Below are positions 26,763-35,097 of a stretch of DNA of 64,000 nucleotides, in pieces. The translations under genes were made by a program, and so were the position numbers. The notes below the pieces were generated by a model. It searched no databases, had not been told where the DNA came from, and saw only the letters and a list, made by a program, of their open reading frames with translations. Source of the DNA: Methanoregula sp. (lineage in GTDB: Archaea; Halobacteriota; Methanomicrobia; Methanomicrobiales; Methanospirillaceae). Each line of letters opens with the position of its first letter. The stretch's first letter is position 1. The stretch spans positions 69,779-133,778 of the forward strand of contig NZ_JAQTQD010000005.1 in assembly GCF_028712425.1 (NCBI RefSeq). The letters are read 5' to 3'.

Positions 26763-27697
26763 CGCTTGTCCCCGTCACCTACAAGGGAGGGATCTTCCAG
26801 CACGACATCGTAGTCGACTTAATCGAGGACCTGGGTGGCTACATTGTCCAGAAGCACATCATTGCTCAGGAGGTTGTCCTCCAGTGCTTTGTCCCGCGGG
26901 AGGACATCGAGCTGATCCGGCAGATCTCCCGCCCGCTCTTTGGGGAGGTGACGGACTCGCCCCTTGTCGGCACCGAGATCGCCATTGTGAGCATGAGCCT
27001 TGAGATCCACCACCTCCCCCACCCGTCCTGCGACATCGCGGAGTACGTCCGCAGGCTCGGGGCCAAGAGCAACATGGTGAGCCTTGCCCGGGGGCCGGGG
27101 AAGCGGATCGCCGGCCTGAACGACGAAGAGCGTGACGTGATCAACGAGCACGACATCGCGGTCTACCTGATGGGCAACTTCGAGACCTGCATCGAGTACA
27201 AGATGCCCACGCTCCGGCGCGGGATCGAGGTGCCCATCGTGCTCTGCGGGGGCCCGGACAAGGAAGTCCTTGAGCGCATCATCGACCCGCCGGTTGAGGG
27301 GTACGTGGGCAACGTGGGCCGGTTCATGCGGAGGACCAAGGAGGCTGACGAGCTTGCGAAGCTGGACGAGATCATCGATGAGATCACCCGCGTTCTTGAG
27401 AAGAAGCGGGAGGAGATCGCAAAGGACCCCCTCTCGGTCTACCCGGCCCGGCTCATGGGCCTGATCAGGGAGCAGATTCCCGAGATCCTGGACGTGACAT
27501 CCCCGACCCCGCTCACGGTCCAGATCGCCGGCCTCCGCGTCAAGCTCCCATATGACACGTTTGCCGAGCGGGTGAAGAAGGTCGCAATCGAGGACGGGAT
27601 CACGCTCGGCGAGGTTGCGGAGGTCCTCCCCTCGCGGATGCGGGACTATGTCATCGTCAAAGTGCTCCCGTTCTCGGAGACGAACATCGCGGTCTGA
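26759..27697 (+). CDS. mmp7: Methanogenesis marker protein 7
   Basis: 312 residues. The family motif HHLPHPSCDIAEYVRRLGAK contains the conserved Cys. A charged helical stretch (about residues 195-235, rich in Lys/Glu) precedes the C-terminal domain. Mmp7 is, as I recall, a core subunit of the MCR activation complex with Mmp3, Mmp17 and McrC. It is the last recognised marker gene of the block; the AhpD-like gene follows after 14 bp. Confidence 0.94.
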   Translation: MTLVPVTYKGGIFQHDIVVDLIEDLGGYIVQKHIIAQEVVLQCFVPREDIELIRQISRPLFGEVTDSPLVGTEIAIVSMSLEIHHLPHPSCDIAEYVRRLGAKSNMVSLARGPGKRIAGLNDEERDVINEHDIAVYLMGNFETCIEYKMPTLRRGIEVPIVLCGGPDKEVLERIIDPPVEGYVGNVGRFMRRTKEADELAKLDEIIDEITRVLEKKREEIAKDPLSVYPARLMGLIREQIPEILDVTSPTPLTVQIAGLRVKLPYDTFAERVKKVAIEDGITLGEVAEVLPSRMRDYVIVKVLPFSETNIAV

Positions 27698-27711
27698 AAC
27701 GAGGAACCGGT

Positions 27712-28212
27712 ATGGGAAAGTCATCGAAAGATACGTTTGAGGAGAAGCTTGCGCGGATTGTCGACCAGGGCGCCGACGTAACCGCGGATGAGTGGATGAA
27801 GGTCATCGAAGAGGAGTACGGGAAGGTCCCGCTCATCTTCCGGAGGATGGGCGAGCGCCCCGAGGTGCTCATCTCCCACCTGCTGTACAAGGGGACCGTT
27901 GCGGAGACGAGCCCGCTCGACCCGAAGTACGTGGAGCTGATCAGCATGGCCGTGGGAGCCGCCCTGAAGTGCCCGCACTGTACCGGTTACCACATGCAGG
28001 CGGCCCTCAAGATGGGTGCCAGCCGCGAGGAGATTCTCGAAGTTATCTTACTCTCTGGTATGATCTCCAACTCGTCTGTGCTCGCGAACGCGTACCGCAT
28101 TGTTGACGAGAAGCTCGAACGGTGCATACCGTGCGAGGTGAAAGGTATGGGCGGGAGGCCGGGAGCCGGAAAGAAAGTTCCGGTGAAAAAGACTGAGGGT
28201 AAGAGAGGGTAA
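27712..28212 (+). CDS. AhpD-like (carboxymuconolactone decarboxylase family) protein
   Basis: 166 residues. The CMD-family core carries the redox motif CPHCTGYHMQAALKMGASREE, in which Cys-x-x-Cys followed three residues later by His is the AhpD peroxidase-type active site. A second CIPC motif (about residues 139-142) sits near the C-terminus, before a Lys/Gly-rich tail. It begins 14 bp after mmp7 in the same direction and is probably part of the same transcript. It may protect or re-reduce oxygen-sensitive MCR activation components, or be a passenger. It is not a standard marker gene, so its inclusion deserves a test. Confidence 0.82.
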   Translation: MGKSSKDTFEEKLARIVDQGADVTADEWMKVIEEEYGKVPLIFRRMGERPEVLISHLLYKGTVAETSPLDPKYVELISMAVGAALKCPHCTGYHMQAALKMGASREEILEVILLSGMISNSSVLANAYRIVDEKLERCIPCEVKGMGGRPGAGKKVPVKKTEGKRG

Positions 28213-28432
28213 TCACTGATTCCCCCCTTCTGCAAAAAACCAGGGCAGGGGCGTTACTTCCTGCTTGTGGTAGGGTCTTTTCGTTACATTTCTCTGCATC
28301 TCACTCCTGACTGCGGACGAATCTGCACCTGTTTCGAAAGAGACACGGTGAAAATATTGGCATCACATCTTACACACCACGCTCTCAGGAATGGCCCGTA
28401 TGACTGTCCAGACCCGGAATATCACCCCGATA

Positions 28433-28885
28433 TTATGGCACTGTTTTTGCCTCCGGCCGTTTAACCCTTACCATTGGACAGACATTACACCCGGCCATCT
28501 CCCCGAAACAGAACAGGAATCGATCCCGGATCGTCCGCGGGAGTTTGTCCTCCGGGATAGGCACAAATCCCAGCTTCTTGTAGAACGGGATGAGGACCAG
28601 CGTTGAATGGATGAATATCTCCTCTGATGCGCAGGCCTTCAGCAGTGCCTCGACTGCCATCCGTGCATATCCATTTCCCCGGTACTTTTCCGAGGCAAAG
28701 ACACAGTCCATTTCCACGCCATCCGGGTGGAGCGTGTGCCGTGCGGTTGCAGCAAGCCGACCATCTTCGAAAACCCCAAAAATACGTTCACGAATCCTGT
28801 CTGCCTTCTGGTCCCGGTACTCCTCCCAAAGCTTTTCGGCTAGAGAAAATTCGTCGGGTTTCAGTTCCCGCACTTCAACAGTCAT
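28433..28885 (-). CDS. GNAT-family N-acetyltransferase
   Basis: 150 residues with an acetyl-CoA-binding core (VFASEKYRGNGYARMAVEALL) and the late strand FYKKLGFVPI. The C-terminal extension MAGCNVCPMVRVKR has two Cys spaced by two residues, unusual for GNAT enzymes and possibly metal-binding. The ATG at 28885 is chosen because homologues start with the first beta-strand (TVEVRELKPDEF); an upstream in-frame start would add 14 unrelated residues. Substrate unknown. Confidence 0.82.
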   Translation of the reverse strand: MTVEVRELKPDEFSLAEKLWEEYRDQKADRIRERIFGVFEDGRLAATARHTLHPDGVEMDCVFASEKYRGNGYARMAVEALLKACASEEIFIHSTLVLIPFYKKLGFVPIPEDKLPRTIRDRFLFCFGEMAGCNVCPMVRVKRPEAKTVP

Positions 28886-28980
28886 GAAAGATACCTCTGA
28901 TACACATACCGGACAGTCGTTGGGCACGGTACTATTTCAGTATGCCGAGCAGTCATCAGACCCGAAGCAGGAGAATGCGA

Positions 28981-29110
28981 CAGGTCATACGACCTGGAGC
29001 ACGAGAAGAATTGCATAGCAATTCTTCGAGGATTTTCCATCAGGAAAATCTTCGACTTCCGAACGGTCCATAAGAATCCCGGGGAGGAGATAATTTCATA
29101 GAAATCCCCG
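28981..29110. repeat. Cluster of four hairpins with CAT in the loop
   Basis: Four inverted repeats in a row: CAGGTC/GACCTG (28981-28996), GAAGAATTGC/GCAATTCTTC (29005-29027), GATTTTCC/GGAAAATC (29031-29050) and ATTTC/GAAAT inside CGGGG/CCCCG (29080-29110). Every loop contains CAT, and the third and fourth are followed by a TTCCGA-containing tail. The third and its tail match the 60-bp unit at 1-310 in 24 of 25 bases from the loop onward. They fill the gap between the divergent GNAT and asnB genes. Confidence 0.85.
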
Positions 29111-29171
29111 GCTTCCGATCCGACCCGCCTGCTCACATACTTATTACCCACCGGTACCCACCTTTACCATA

Positions 29172-31007
29172 ATGTGCGGGATTGCAGGCCAGTACTGCCT
29201 TGATGGGGGGGCGCCGGATAACGACCTCCTCGCCGCAATGGCCGGGCGGCTCGCCCACCGGGGGCCCGATGGCGAGGGGATGAGGATCTGCGGCAGCACG
29301 GGCCTTGTCCACCGCCGCCTTGCCATTATCGATCTCACGGACGAAGGGGCCCAGCCGATGACCAACGAGGACGGGACGCTCTGGCTCGTGCTCAATGGCG
29401 AGATCTATAATTACATCGAGCTCCGCGACGAGCTTCTCGCAAAGGGTCACCGGTTCCACTCCCGTTCCGATACCGAAGTCGTCCTGCATGCCTACGAGGA
29501 GTGGGGCGAAGGATGCCTTTCACGGTTCAACGGCATGTGGGCCTTCGCCCTCTGGGACGGGAAGAAAGAGCAGCTCTTCTGCGCCCGGGACCGGCTCGGG
29601 ATCAAGCCGTTCTATCATACACAGGCGGGAGGGTCCTTTCTCTTCGCATCCGAGATCAAGGCCCTGCTCTCCCACCCGGATACCGGCAGAAAACCCGATG
29701 ACCTGATGCTTGGCACCTTTCTTGCATGGGGTGTGCTCGACCACTCGGCCCGGACCATGTTCAACGGCATCTCCCAGCTCCTGCCGGCCCATTACCTGGT
29801 CGTGGATGCAGGCGGACCAAAACAACCGGTCCGGTACTGGGATGCTAAGGTCAATCCGGAAATACACGGGAGAACCCCTGATGCGGATATCGCAGCCCGG
29901 CTCCTCAACCTTCTCCGCGATGCAACCCGGATCCACCTCCGGAGCGATGTCGCCGTGGGGACCTGCCTCTCGGGGGGGATCGACTCCTCGACGCTCACCG
30001 TGCTCATAAACGACATCATCCAAAAGGATGCCCCGGCAAGCATTGGTTCCCGGCAGAAGACCTTCTCCGCTGTCTTCGCCGACAAGCGGTTTGACGAGAG
30101 CCGCTATATTGACGAGATTGTACAGGCAACCGGGGTCGATGCTCGCCGTGTCGAACCCTCGGCCGGACAGCTCTGGGACGATATCGACCATCTCGTCTGG
30201 ATACAGGACGAACCGTTTGGCTCCCTCTCTATCTATGCCCAGTACTGCGTGATGCGGCTTGCACGGGAAAACGTAAAGGTTGTCCTCGACGGACAGGGCG
30301 CAGACGAACTCCTTGCCGGGTATATTGCGTACCAGGGAACCTATCTCGGCACGCTCGCCCGCTCGTTCCGGTGGCTGACGGCAGTACGGGAACTGGCTGG
30401 CAGCATGAGCCGCCACGGGGGATTCTTCCGTTCAGCGCTGGGCCAGCTCCGTGAACGGAAAACACGCCGGGGCCTTCTATCCTGCAAGGCGGAGACCGTC
30501 ATGCGGTATAACGGCAGCCTTGACCAGGTACTTCACCGCGAGCTCACCGCAACCAACCTGCCTTCCCTCCTGCATTACGAGGACCGGAATTCCATGGCAT
30601 TCTCGATCGAGTCCCGGGTACCTTTCCTTGATTACCGGTTCGTGGAGTATGTCGCAGCCCTGCCGCTGGACCAGAAGATCCGGCACGGGATCACGAAGAC
30701 CAGCCTCCGCCGTGCCATAAAGGGGATTGTCCCGGAAGCGATCCGCTGCAGGATGGACAAAATGGGATTTGTGACTCCGGAGCAGGTCTGGATGAGGGAA
30801 GATTTGCGCCCATTTGTCCTGGAGGTGCTCTCTTCAGACTCCTTCCGTAATCGGCCATACTGGGATGCCGGCGCAGTGATCCGCGATTATCTCGCTTTCC
30901 TTGATCAGAAGTCCCCGTACTCCCCCGAGATCTGGCGGATCGTCAACACCGAGCTGTGGCTCCGGCAATTCTTTGACCAGCGCCCTGCACCGGCAACAAC
31001 GGTATGA
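29172..31007 (+). CDS. asnB: Asparagine synthetase, glutamine-hydrolysing
   Basis: 611 residues. An N-terminal class II amidotransferase domain (catalytic Cys2 in MCGIAGQYC) hydrolyses glutamine. A C-terminal ATP-pyrophosphatase domain (LSGGIDSSTLT near residue 260, later SIESRVPFLDYRFVEY) adenylates aspartate. Such AsnB-type enzymes often lie in surface-polysaccharide regions and may amidate other acceptors; here manC follows 141 bp downstream. The upstream gap is filled by the hairpin cluster, so its promoter lies at 29111-29171 or among the hairpins. Confidence 0.93.
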   Translation: MCGIAGQYCLDGGAPDNDLLAAMAGRLAHRGPDGEGMRICGSTGLVHRRLAIIDLTDEGAQPMTNEDGTLWLVLNGEIYNYIELRDELLAKGHRFHSRSDTEVVLHAYEEWGEGCLSRFNGMWAFALWDGKKEQLFCARDRLGIKPFYHTQAGGSFLFASEIKALLSHPDTGRKPDDLMLGTFLAWGVLDHSARTMFNGISQLLPAHYLVVDAGGPKQPVRYWDAKVNPEIHGRTPDADIAARLLNLLRDATRIHLRSDVAVGTCLSGGIDSSTLTVLINDIIQKDAPASIGSRQKTFSAVFADKRFDESRYIDEIVQATGVDARRVEPSAGQLWDDIDHLVWIQDEPFGSLSIYAQYCVMRLARENVKVVLDGQGADELLAGYIAYQGTYLGTLARSFRWLTAVRELAGSMSRHGGFFRSALGQLRERKTRRGLLSCKAETVMRYNGSLDQVLHRELTATNLPSLLHYEDRNSMAFSIESRVPFLDYRFVEYVAALPLDQKIRHGITKTSLRRAIKGIVPEAIRCRMDKMGFVTPEQVWMREDLRPFVLEVLSSDSFRNRPYWDAGAVIRDYLAFLDQKSPYSPEIWRIVNTELWLRQFFDQRPAPATTV

Positions 31008-31148
31008 GAACTCATGAGAGAATACCCGGGATTTCCCGGGTACAGGCAGAGAGCGAATCCTATAAATGATCATTTCCCGAGAGTATTATATTCACATCCG
31101 GTTACCCGGTGGATGCCGGGCCGATTCCGGATTCTCTTCAGGCGCTTC

Positions 31149-32498
31149 ATGAAATCCATCATCCTTGCCGGCGGTGTCGGGACGCGGCTCTGGCCGCTCT
31201 CGCGGGAATATTATCCCAAACAGTTCATCCAGCTTGGCGGCCCCTCGCTCTTCCAGAAGACGTATGAGCGGGCGGCCCGGCTCTCGGGCCCGGACACTAT
31301 CTGGATTGTGACAAACGAGATCCACCGGTATCTTGTCAGGAACCAGGTCGAGGAGCTTGGGCATACCCTTGACGATTCCCGCCTGCTTGTCGAGCCGGAA
31401 GGCAAAAATACCCTTCCCGCCATCGGCTGGGCACTGCAGCGGATACGGGAGGAAGAACCTCACGCAACGGCCGCGGTGTTCCCCAGCGATCATATCCTGG
31501 GAGAGGCCGCACTCGACCAGATCCGTGCCGCCATGCCCGTGGCAAAAGAATACCTGGTGACATTCGGCGTGAAACCGACCTCCCCCCATACCGGGTACGG
31601 GTATATCAGGCCCGGGAAAACACTCCCCGTTGGTGCTGTTGTCGACCAGTTCAAAGAGAAACCCGATGAGAAAACCGCTAAGGATTACGTCAGACGCGGC
31701 TATCTCTGGAACAGCGGCATCTTTCTCCTCTCAACGGACTGCTTCTTTGCTGAACTGAAAAAATACCAGCCCGGACTGTGCGGGGCACTCAGCGGGGGAG
31801 AGGATCCGGACTATGGATCGCTTGACGCCATCTCCATCGATTACGGGCTGCTGGAGCATTCAAAGAAGGTTGCCGTGGTGCCGCTTGACGCGGAGTGGAA
31901 CGATCTCGGTACTTTCAGGGCCATGTATGAGACAGAACAGCATGACCGGGAAGGAAATGCCGGGGAGGCCGAGTACATCGCTGCCCGGAACAATTTCGTG
32001 CATGCGCCGGGCAAAAGAGTGGGCCTGATCGGGGTGAGCGATCTCATCGTCGTGGATACCGCCGATGCCCTCCTGGTCTGCCATAACCGGCAGGCTGAGC
32101 AGGTCAAGGATCTTGTCATGCGGTATAACAACAATGACGACCCGGTGACGCAGTTCCACCGGCAGGTGCACCGCCCGTGGGGCTCGTACACGGTCCTTGA
32201 AGAGGGTGCGATGTACAAGATCAAGCGGGTGACCGTCAGGGCAGGCGAGCGGCTCTCCCTCCAGCTCCACCACCACCGGAGCGAGCACTGGGTCGTGGTG
32301 AACGGGACTGCCGAGATCGAGCTGAACGGCGAGAAGAAACTCCTGCGGAAAGGAGAGAGCACCTATGTCCACAGCGGCATGAGACACCGGCTGAAGAACC
32401 CGGGTCTTATCCCCCTTGAAGTGATCGAGGTCCAGCTCGGCGATTATCTCGAAGAGGACGATATCGTCCGGTTCGATGACGAATATGGCCGGAAGTGA
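31149..32498 (+). CDS. manC: Mannose-1-phosphate guanylyltransferase / mannose-6-phosphate isomerase
   Basis: 449 residues, bifunctional type II enzyme. The N-terminal nucleotidyltransferase shows LAGGVGTRLWPLSREYYPKQF split as usual. The C-terminal cupin isomerase domain (about 330-449) has PWGSYTVLEEG and the metal-binding His run LQLHHHRSEHWVVV. It makes GDP-mannose for glycans. The ATG at 31149 is chosen because the nucleotide-binding strand starts there; 45 extra codons upstream have no match to the family. The glycosyltransferases at 38819-42962 are likely users of its product. Confidence 0.93.
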   Translation: MKSIILAGGVGTRLWPLSREYYPKQFIQLGGPSLFQKTYERAARLSGPDTIWIVTNEIHRYLVRNQVEELGHTLDDSRLLVEPEGKNTLPAIGWALQRIREEEPHATAAVFPSDHILGEAALDQIRAAMPVAKEYLVTFGVKPTSPHTGYGYIRPGKTLPVGAVVDQFKEKPDEKTAKDYVRRGYLWNSGIFLLSTDCFFAELKKYQPGLCGALSGGEDPDYGSLDAISIDYGLLEHSKKVAVVPLDAEWNDLGTFRAMYETEQHDREGNAGEAEYIAARNNFVHAPGKRVGLIGVSDLIVVDTADALLVCHNRQAEQVKDLVMRYNNNDDPVTQFHRQVHRPWGSYTVLEEGAMYKIKRVTVRAGERLSLQLHHHRSEHWVVVNGTAEIELNGEKKLLRKGESTYVHSGMRHRLKNPGLIPLEVIEVQLGDYLEEDDIVRFDDEYGRK

Positions 32499-32525
32499 GA
32501 GCCCCGCTCTCCCGTATTCCGGCAA

Positions 32526-34364
32526 TCACCTGTTTGGTTTTTGATACGTTTTGGATCTCTTCTGCATAGTTCCGGTATATTCTCGTGCAAGACACTGCGG
32601 GCCGCTCCCGATAAGGTCCCTTCTCCCTGCGGTTTTCAGCCCTTCGAGAACCAGCCCGCGGTTCTTTGGTTCGCGGTACTGGAGCAGGGCACGCTGGACC
32701 TGCTTCTCTCTTCCCGTTGCCACATGCACGGGCTTTCCGGTGAACGGGTCAAGCCCGGTATAATACATGCAGGTCGAGACGCTCATTGGTGTCGGGGTAA
32801 AGTCCTGCACCTGCTCGGTATAGAGGTTATTGTCGCGGATGTACTCGGCCAGCCGTACCATGTCGCGGACAGTACAGCCCGGGTGGCCGGACATAAAATA
32901 CGGGACGAGATACTGTTTTTTTGTTTTTCCTTCCTGCAGGTGTGCAAACTCCCTGCGGAACCGGTCAAAGACTTCCTGCGGGGATTTGTTCATCAGGGCA
33001 GTCACTGCGGGGGAGATGTGTTCCGGGGCCACTTTCAGGTGGCCGGAGACATGGTGGTCGCAGATCAGTCCGAGGTACTGCCCCGGATCTGCAACAACGA
33101 GATCATAACGGATACCCGACCCGATGAAGACCTTCTTAACGCCCGGGATGTTCCTGAGAGTTGTCAGGAGCTCGCACTGGGAGGCATGGCTTGCATGCAG
33201 GGTCCGGCAGGCCGGGCTGCAATGCCTGTCCCGGCACGCTCCCGCCTTATTCCAGAGATCGCAGTACATACCATACATGTTTGCAGTCGGGCCCCCGACG
33301 TCCTGCACAATCCCTTTGAATCCCGGCATCTTCGTCATCAGGGTCACCTCCCGCACCAGTGATTCTCTGCTCCGGCTCTGGACGATCCTGCCCTGGTGGT
33401 GGGTGAGGGCACAGAACGAGCAGGCGCCAAAACACCCGCGGTGGCTCACAACCGAGAACCGGACCGGCTCCAGCGCCGGAACGGGCTTCTTGTAAGACGG
33501 GTGTGCTTCCCGCGAAAATGGCAGTTCATAGATGTGGTCGAGTTCCTTAGTGCTCAACGGTTTAGCAGGGGGATTCTGGATGATGACCGTCTTTGGGTGG
33601 GGCTGTGCAACGGCCTTTCCCCGGACCGGATCCTGCTCGGCATAATGGAGGGCGAACGCCCGGGCATAGACTTCCTTGTCCTTTACCACATCGGCAAAGC
33701 CGGGGATCTCCACAACTCCTGCGGGCGGGGACCTGCGCCATTCAGCGATCTCCATGGTGTATGCTGTCCCGCGGATATCGCGGACTGACCTGACAGTGTC
33801 TCCTGCATTGAGGCGGTGTGCGATCTCAGCCATCTGCCGCTCGGCCATGCCGAACGCGAGAAGATCGGCAGGGGCGTCGGCAAGGATCCCCTGCCGCACC
33901 CGGTCCTGCCAGTAGTCATAGTGGGCGAACCGGCGGAGACTTGCCTCGATCCCGCCAAGAACAATGGGGACACCGGGGAAGAGCTGCCGGACCTTGTTGG
34001 AATAAACGATAACAGCCCGGTCCGGCCGTTTTAAAATCCCGCCCGGAGAGTAGACATCGTCACTTCTCCGCTTTCGGTTCGGGGTGAAGTTGTTCACCAT
34101 CGAATCGACGTTGCCGGAGGAGATAACAAAGAAAAGCCGGGGCACTCCAAGCCGGGTGAAATCCGCATCGGATTTCCAGTCAGGCTGTGAAATGATCCCT
34201 ACAGAGAACCCGGCATCCCAGAGTACCCTCCCGATAAGTGAGGTCCCGAATGACGGGTGGTCGACATATGCATCGCCCGTGATAAGGATGATGTCGAACT
34301 GGTCAATGCCAAGCTGCTCTCCCTCTTCCCGGGACATCGGGAGAAAACGTGACTGCGGGATCAT
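32526..34364 (-). CDS. YgiQ-family radical SAM protein
   Basis: 612 residues of the YgiQ/UPF0313 family. An N-terminal cobalamin-binding-like region (DIILITGDAYVDHPSFGTSLIGR) precedes the radical SAM core with CFGACSFC. A Cys-rich segment follows (GACRDRHCSPACR) that may hold a second cluster. The C-terminus keeps the typical VQDFTPTPMSVSTCMYYTGLDP. Reaction unknown. It converges with manC. Confidence 0.92.
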   Translation of the reverse strand: MIPQSRFLPMSREEGEQLGIDQFDIILITGDAYVDHPSFGTSLIGRVLWDAGFSVGIISQPDWKSDADFTRLGVPRLFFVISSGNVDSMVNNFTPNRKRRSDDVYSPGGILKRPDRAVIVYSNKVRQLFPGVPIVLGGIEASLRRFAHYDYWQDRVRQGILADAPADLLAFGMAERQMAEIAHRLNAGDTVRSVRDIRGTAYTMEIAEWRRSPPAGVVEIPGFADVVKDKEVYARAFALHYAEQDPVRGKAVAQPHPKTVIIQNPPAKPLSTKELDHIYELPFSREAHPSYKKPVPALEPVRFSVVSHRGCFGACSFCALTHHQGRIVQSRSRESLVREVTLMTKMPGFKGIVQDVGGPTANMYGMYCDLWNKAGACRDRHCSPACRTLHASHASQCELLTTLRNIPGVKKVFIGSGIRYDLVVADPGQYLGLICDHHVSGHLKVAPEHISPAVTALMNKSPQEVFDRFRREFAHLQEGKTKKQYLVPYFMSGHPGCTVRDMVRLAEYIRDNNLYTEQVQDFTPTPMSVSTCMYYTGLDPFTGKPVHVATGREKQVQRALLQYREPKNRGLVLEGLKTAGRRDLIGSGPQCLAREYTGTMQKRSKTYQKPNR

Positions 34365-34403
34365 AACGAAAAGAATTGTCCGGGGGCCGTGAGGAGGGCC
34401 GGA

Positions 34404-34988
34404 TTACGCCGGTGGCTTTTTCGTGAGGTCGCGGATGATCTCGGCAAGACCTCCCTCCAGCTCGCTTCCGTCGTTGTTCTTCTCGCCGGGTTGTACCGGT
34501 TCTTCCTCTTCTCCCGGCAGGGTTGCCTGACCCGAATCCTTCGCCCGGGTATCCTTCAGGACCGGAAGGTGGAGCTGCATCTTTTCGTCATATTCGCGCC
34601 TTGCAGAGAGGCCGGTGATCTCGTAGATCACTGCCTCGACAATCAGGTACGTGACAGCCCGTTCGCGAAGACACCCGGTCAGGGCGTGGCCGGCCCGGCC
34701 AACGGATGCATGGTAGTGGATGTGGGGACCGCCGTCGCCCGGATAGATCGTCCCGACGCCAAAAACTTCCCAGCCACCTTCAAAAAAGATAAAGTGCGGA
34801 TCCGGTGGAATGACCGGCTTCTCCGGCCCGGTTACCATCTTGCCATCCATAAGGGCACCCAGGAAGATCACCGAACCGGCCTGGATACTCTTATCCACGA
34901 TGAAGCGGCGGAGAGATACTAACAGGTCTTCCCCGTCATCGATCCTCACGACAAAGATCCTGCCGATCTGACCTTCCGTGTATTGCAT
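34404..34988 (-). CDS. PPC/DUF296-domain protein
   Basis: 194 residues. The first about 140 form a PPC (plants and prokaryotes conserved) domain, with the metal-binding His pattern PHIHYHASVGR and the sheet TYLIVEAVIYEITG. The last about 50 residues are acidic and low in complexity (GEEEEPVQPGEKNN), a probable flexible tail. Prokaryotic PPC proteins form trimers; DNA binding is known for the plant AT-hook relatives but not demonstrated here. It is 39 bp upstream of ygiQ on the same strand. Confidence 0.85.
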   Translation of the reverse strand: MQYTEGQIGRIFVVRIDDGEDLLVSLRRFIVDKSIQAGSVIFLGALMDGKMVTGPEKPVIPPDPHFIFFEGGWEVFGVGTIYPGDGGPHIHYHASVGRAGHALTGCLRERAVTYLIVEAVIYEITGLSARREYDEKMQLHLPVLKDTRAKDSGQATLPGEEEEPVQPGEKNNDGSELEGGLAEIIRDLTKKPPA

Positions 34989-35097
34989 ATCCTCAGATCC
35001 GTTTTCTGGTATTGATATGGTGTGCCCCGGTTTATATCATATACGGCAGGGAAATGTATTCCCGACCGCCCCTTCTCATCATCAAAAAACGGGGGGA

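Noticed and set aside
28213-28432. tRNA or small gene after the AhpD-like gene
   Set aside because: No cloverleaf or TTC-containing T-loop was found and the open frames are short and unconvincing.
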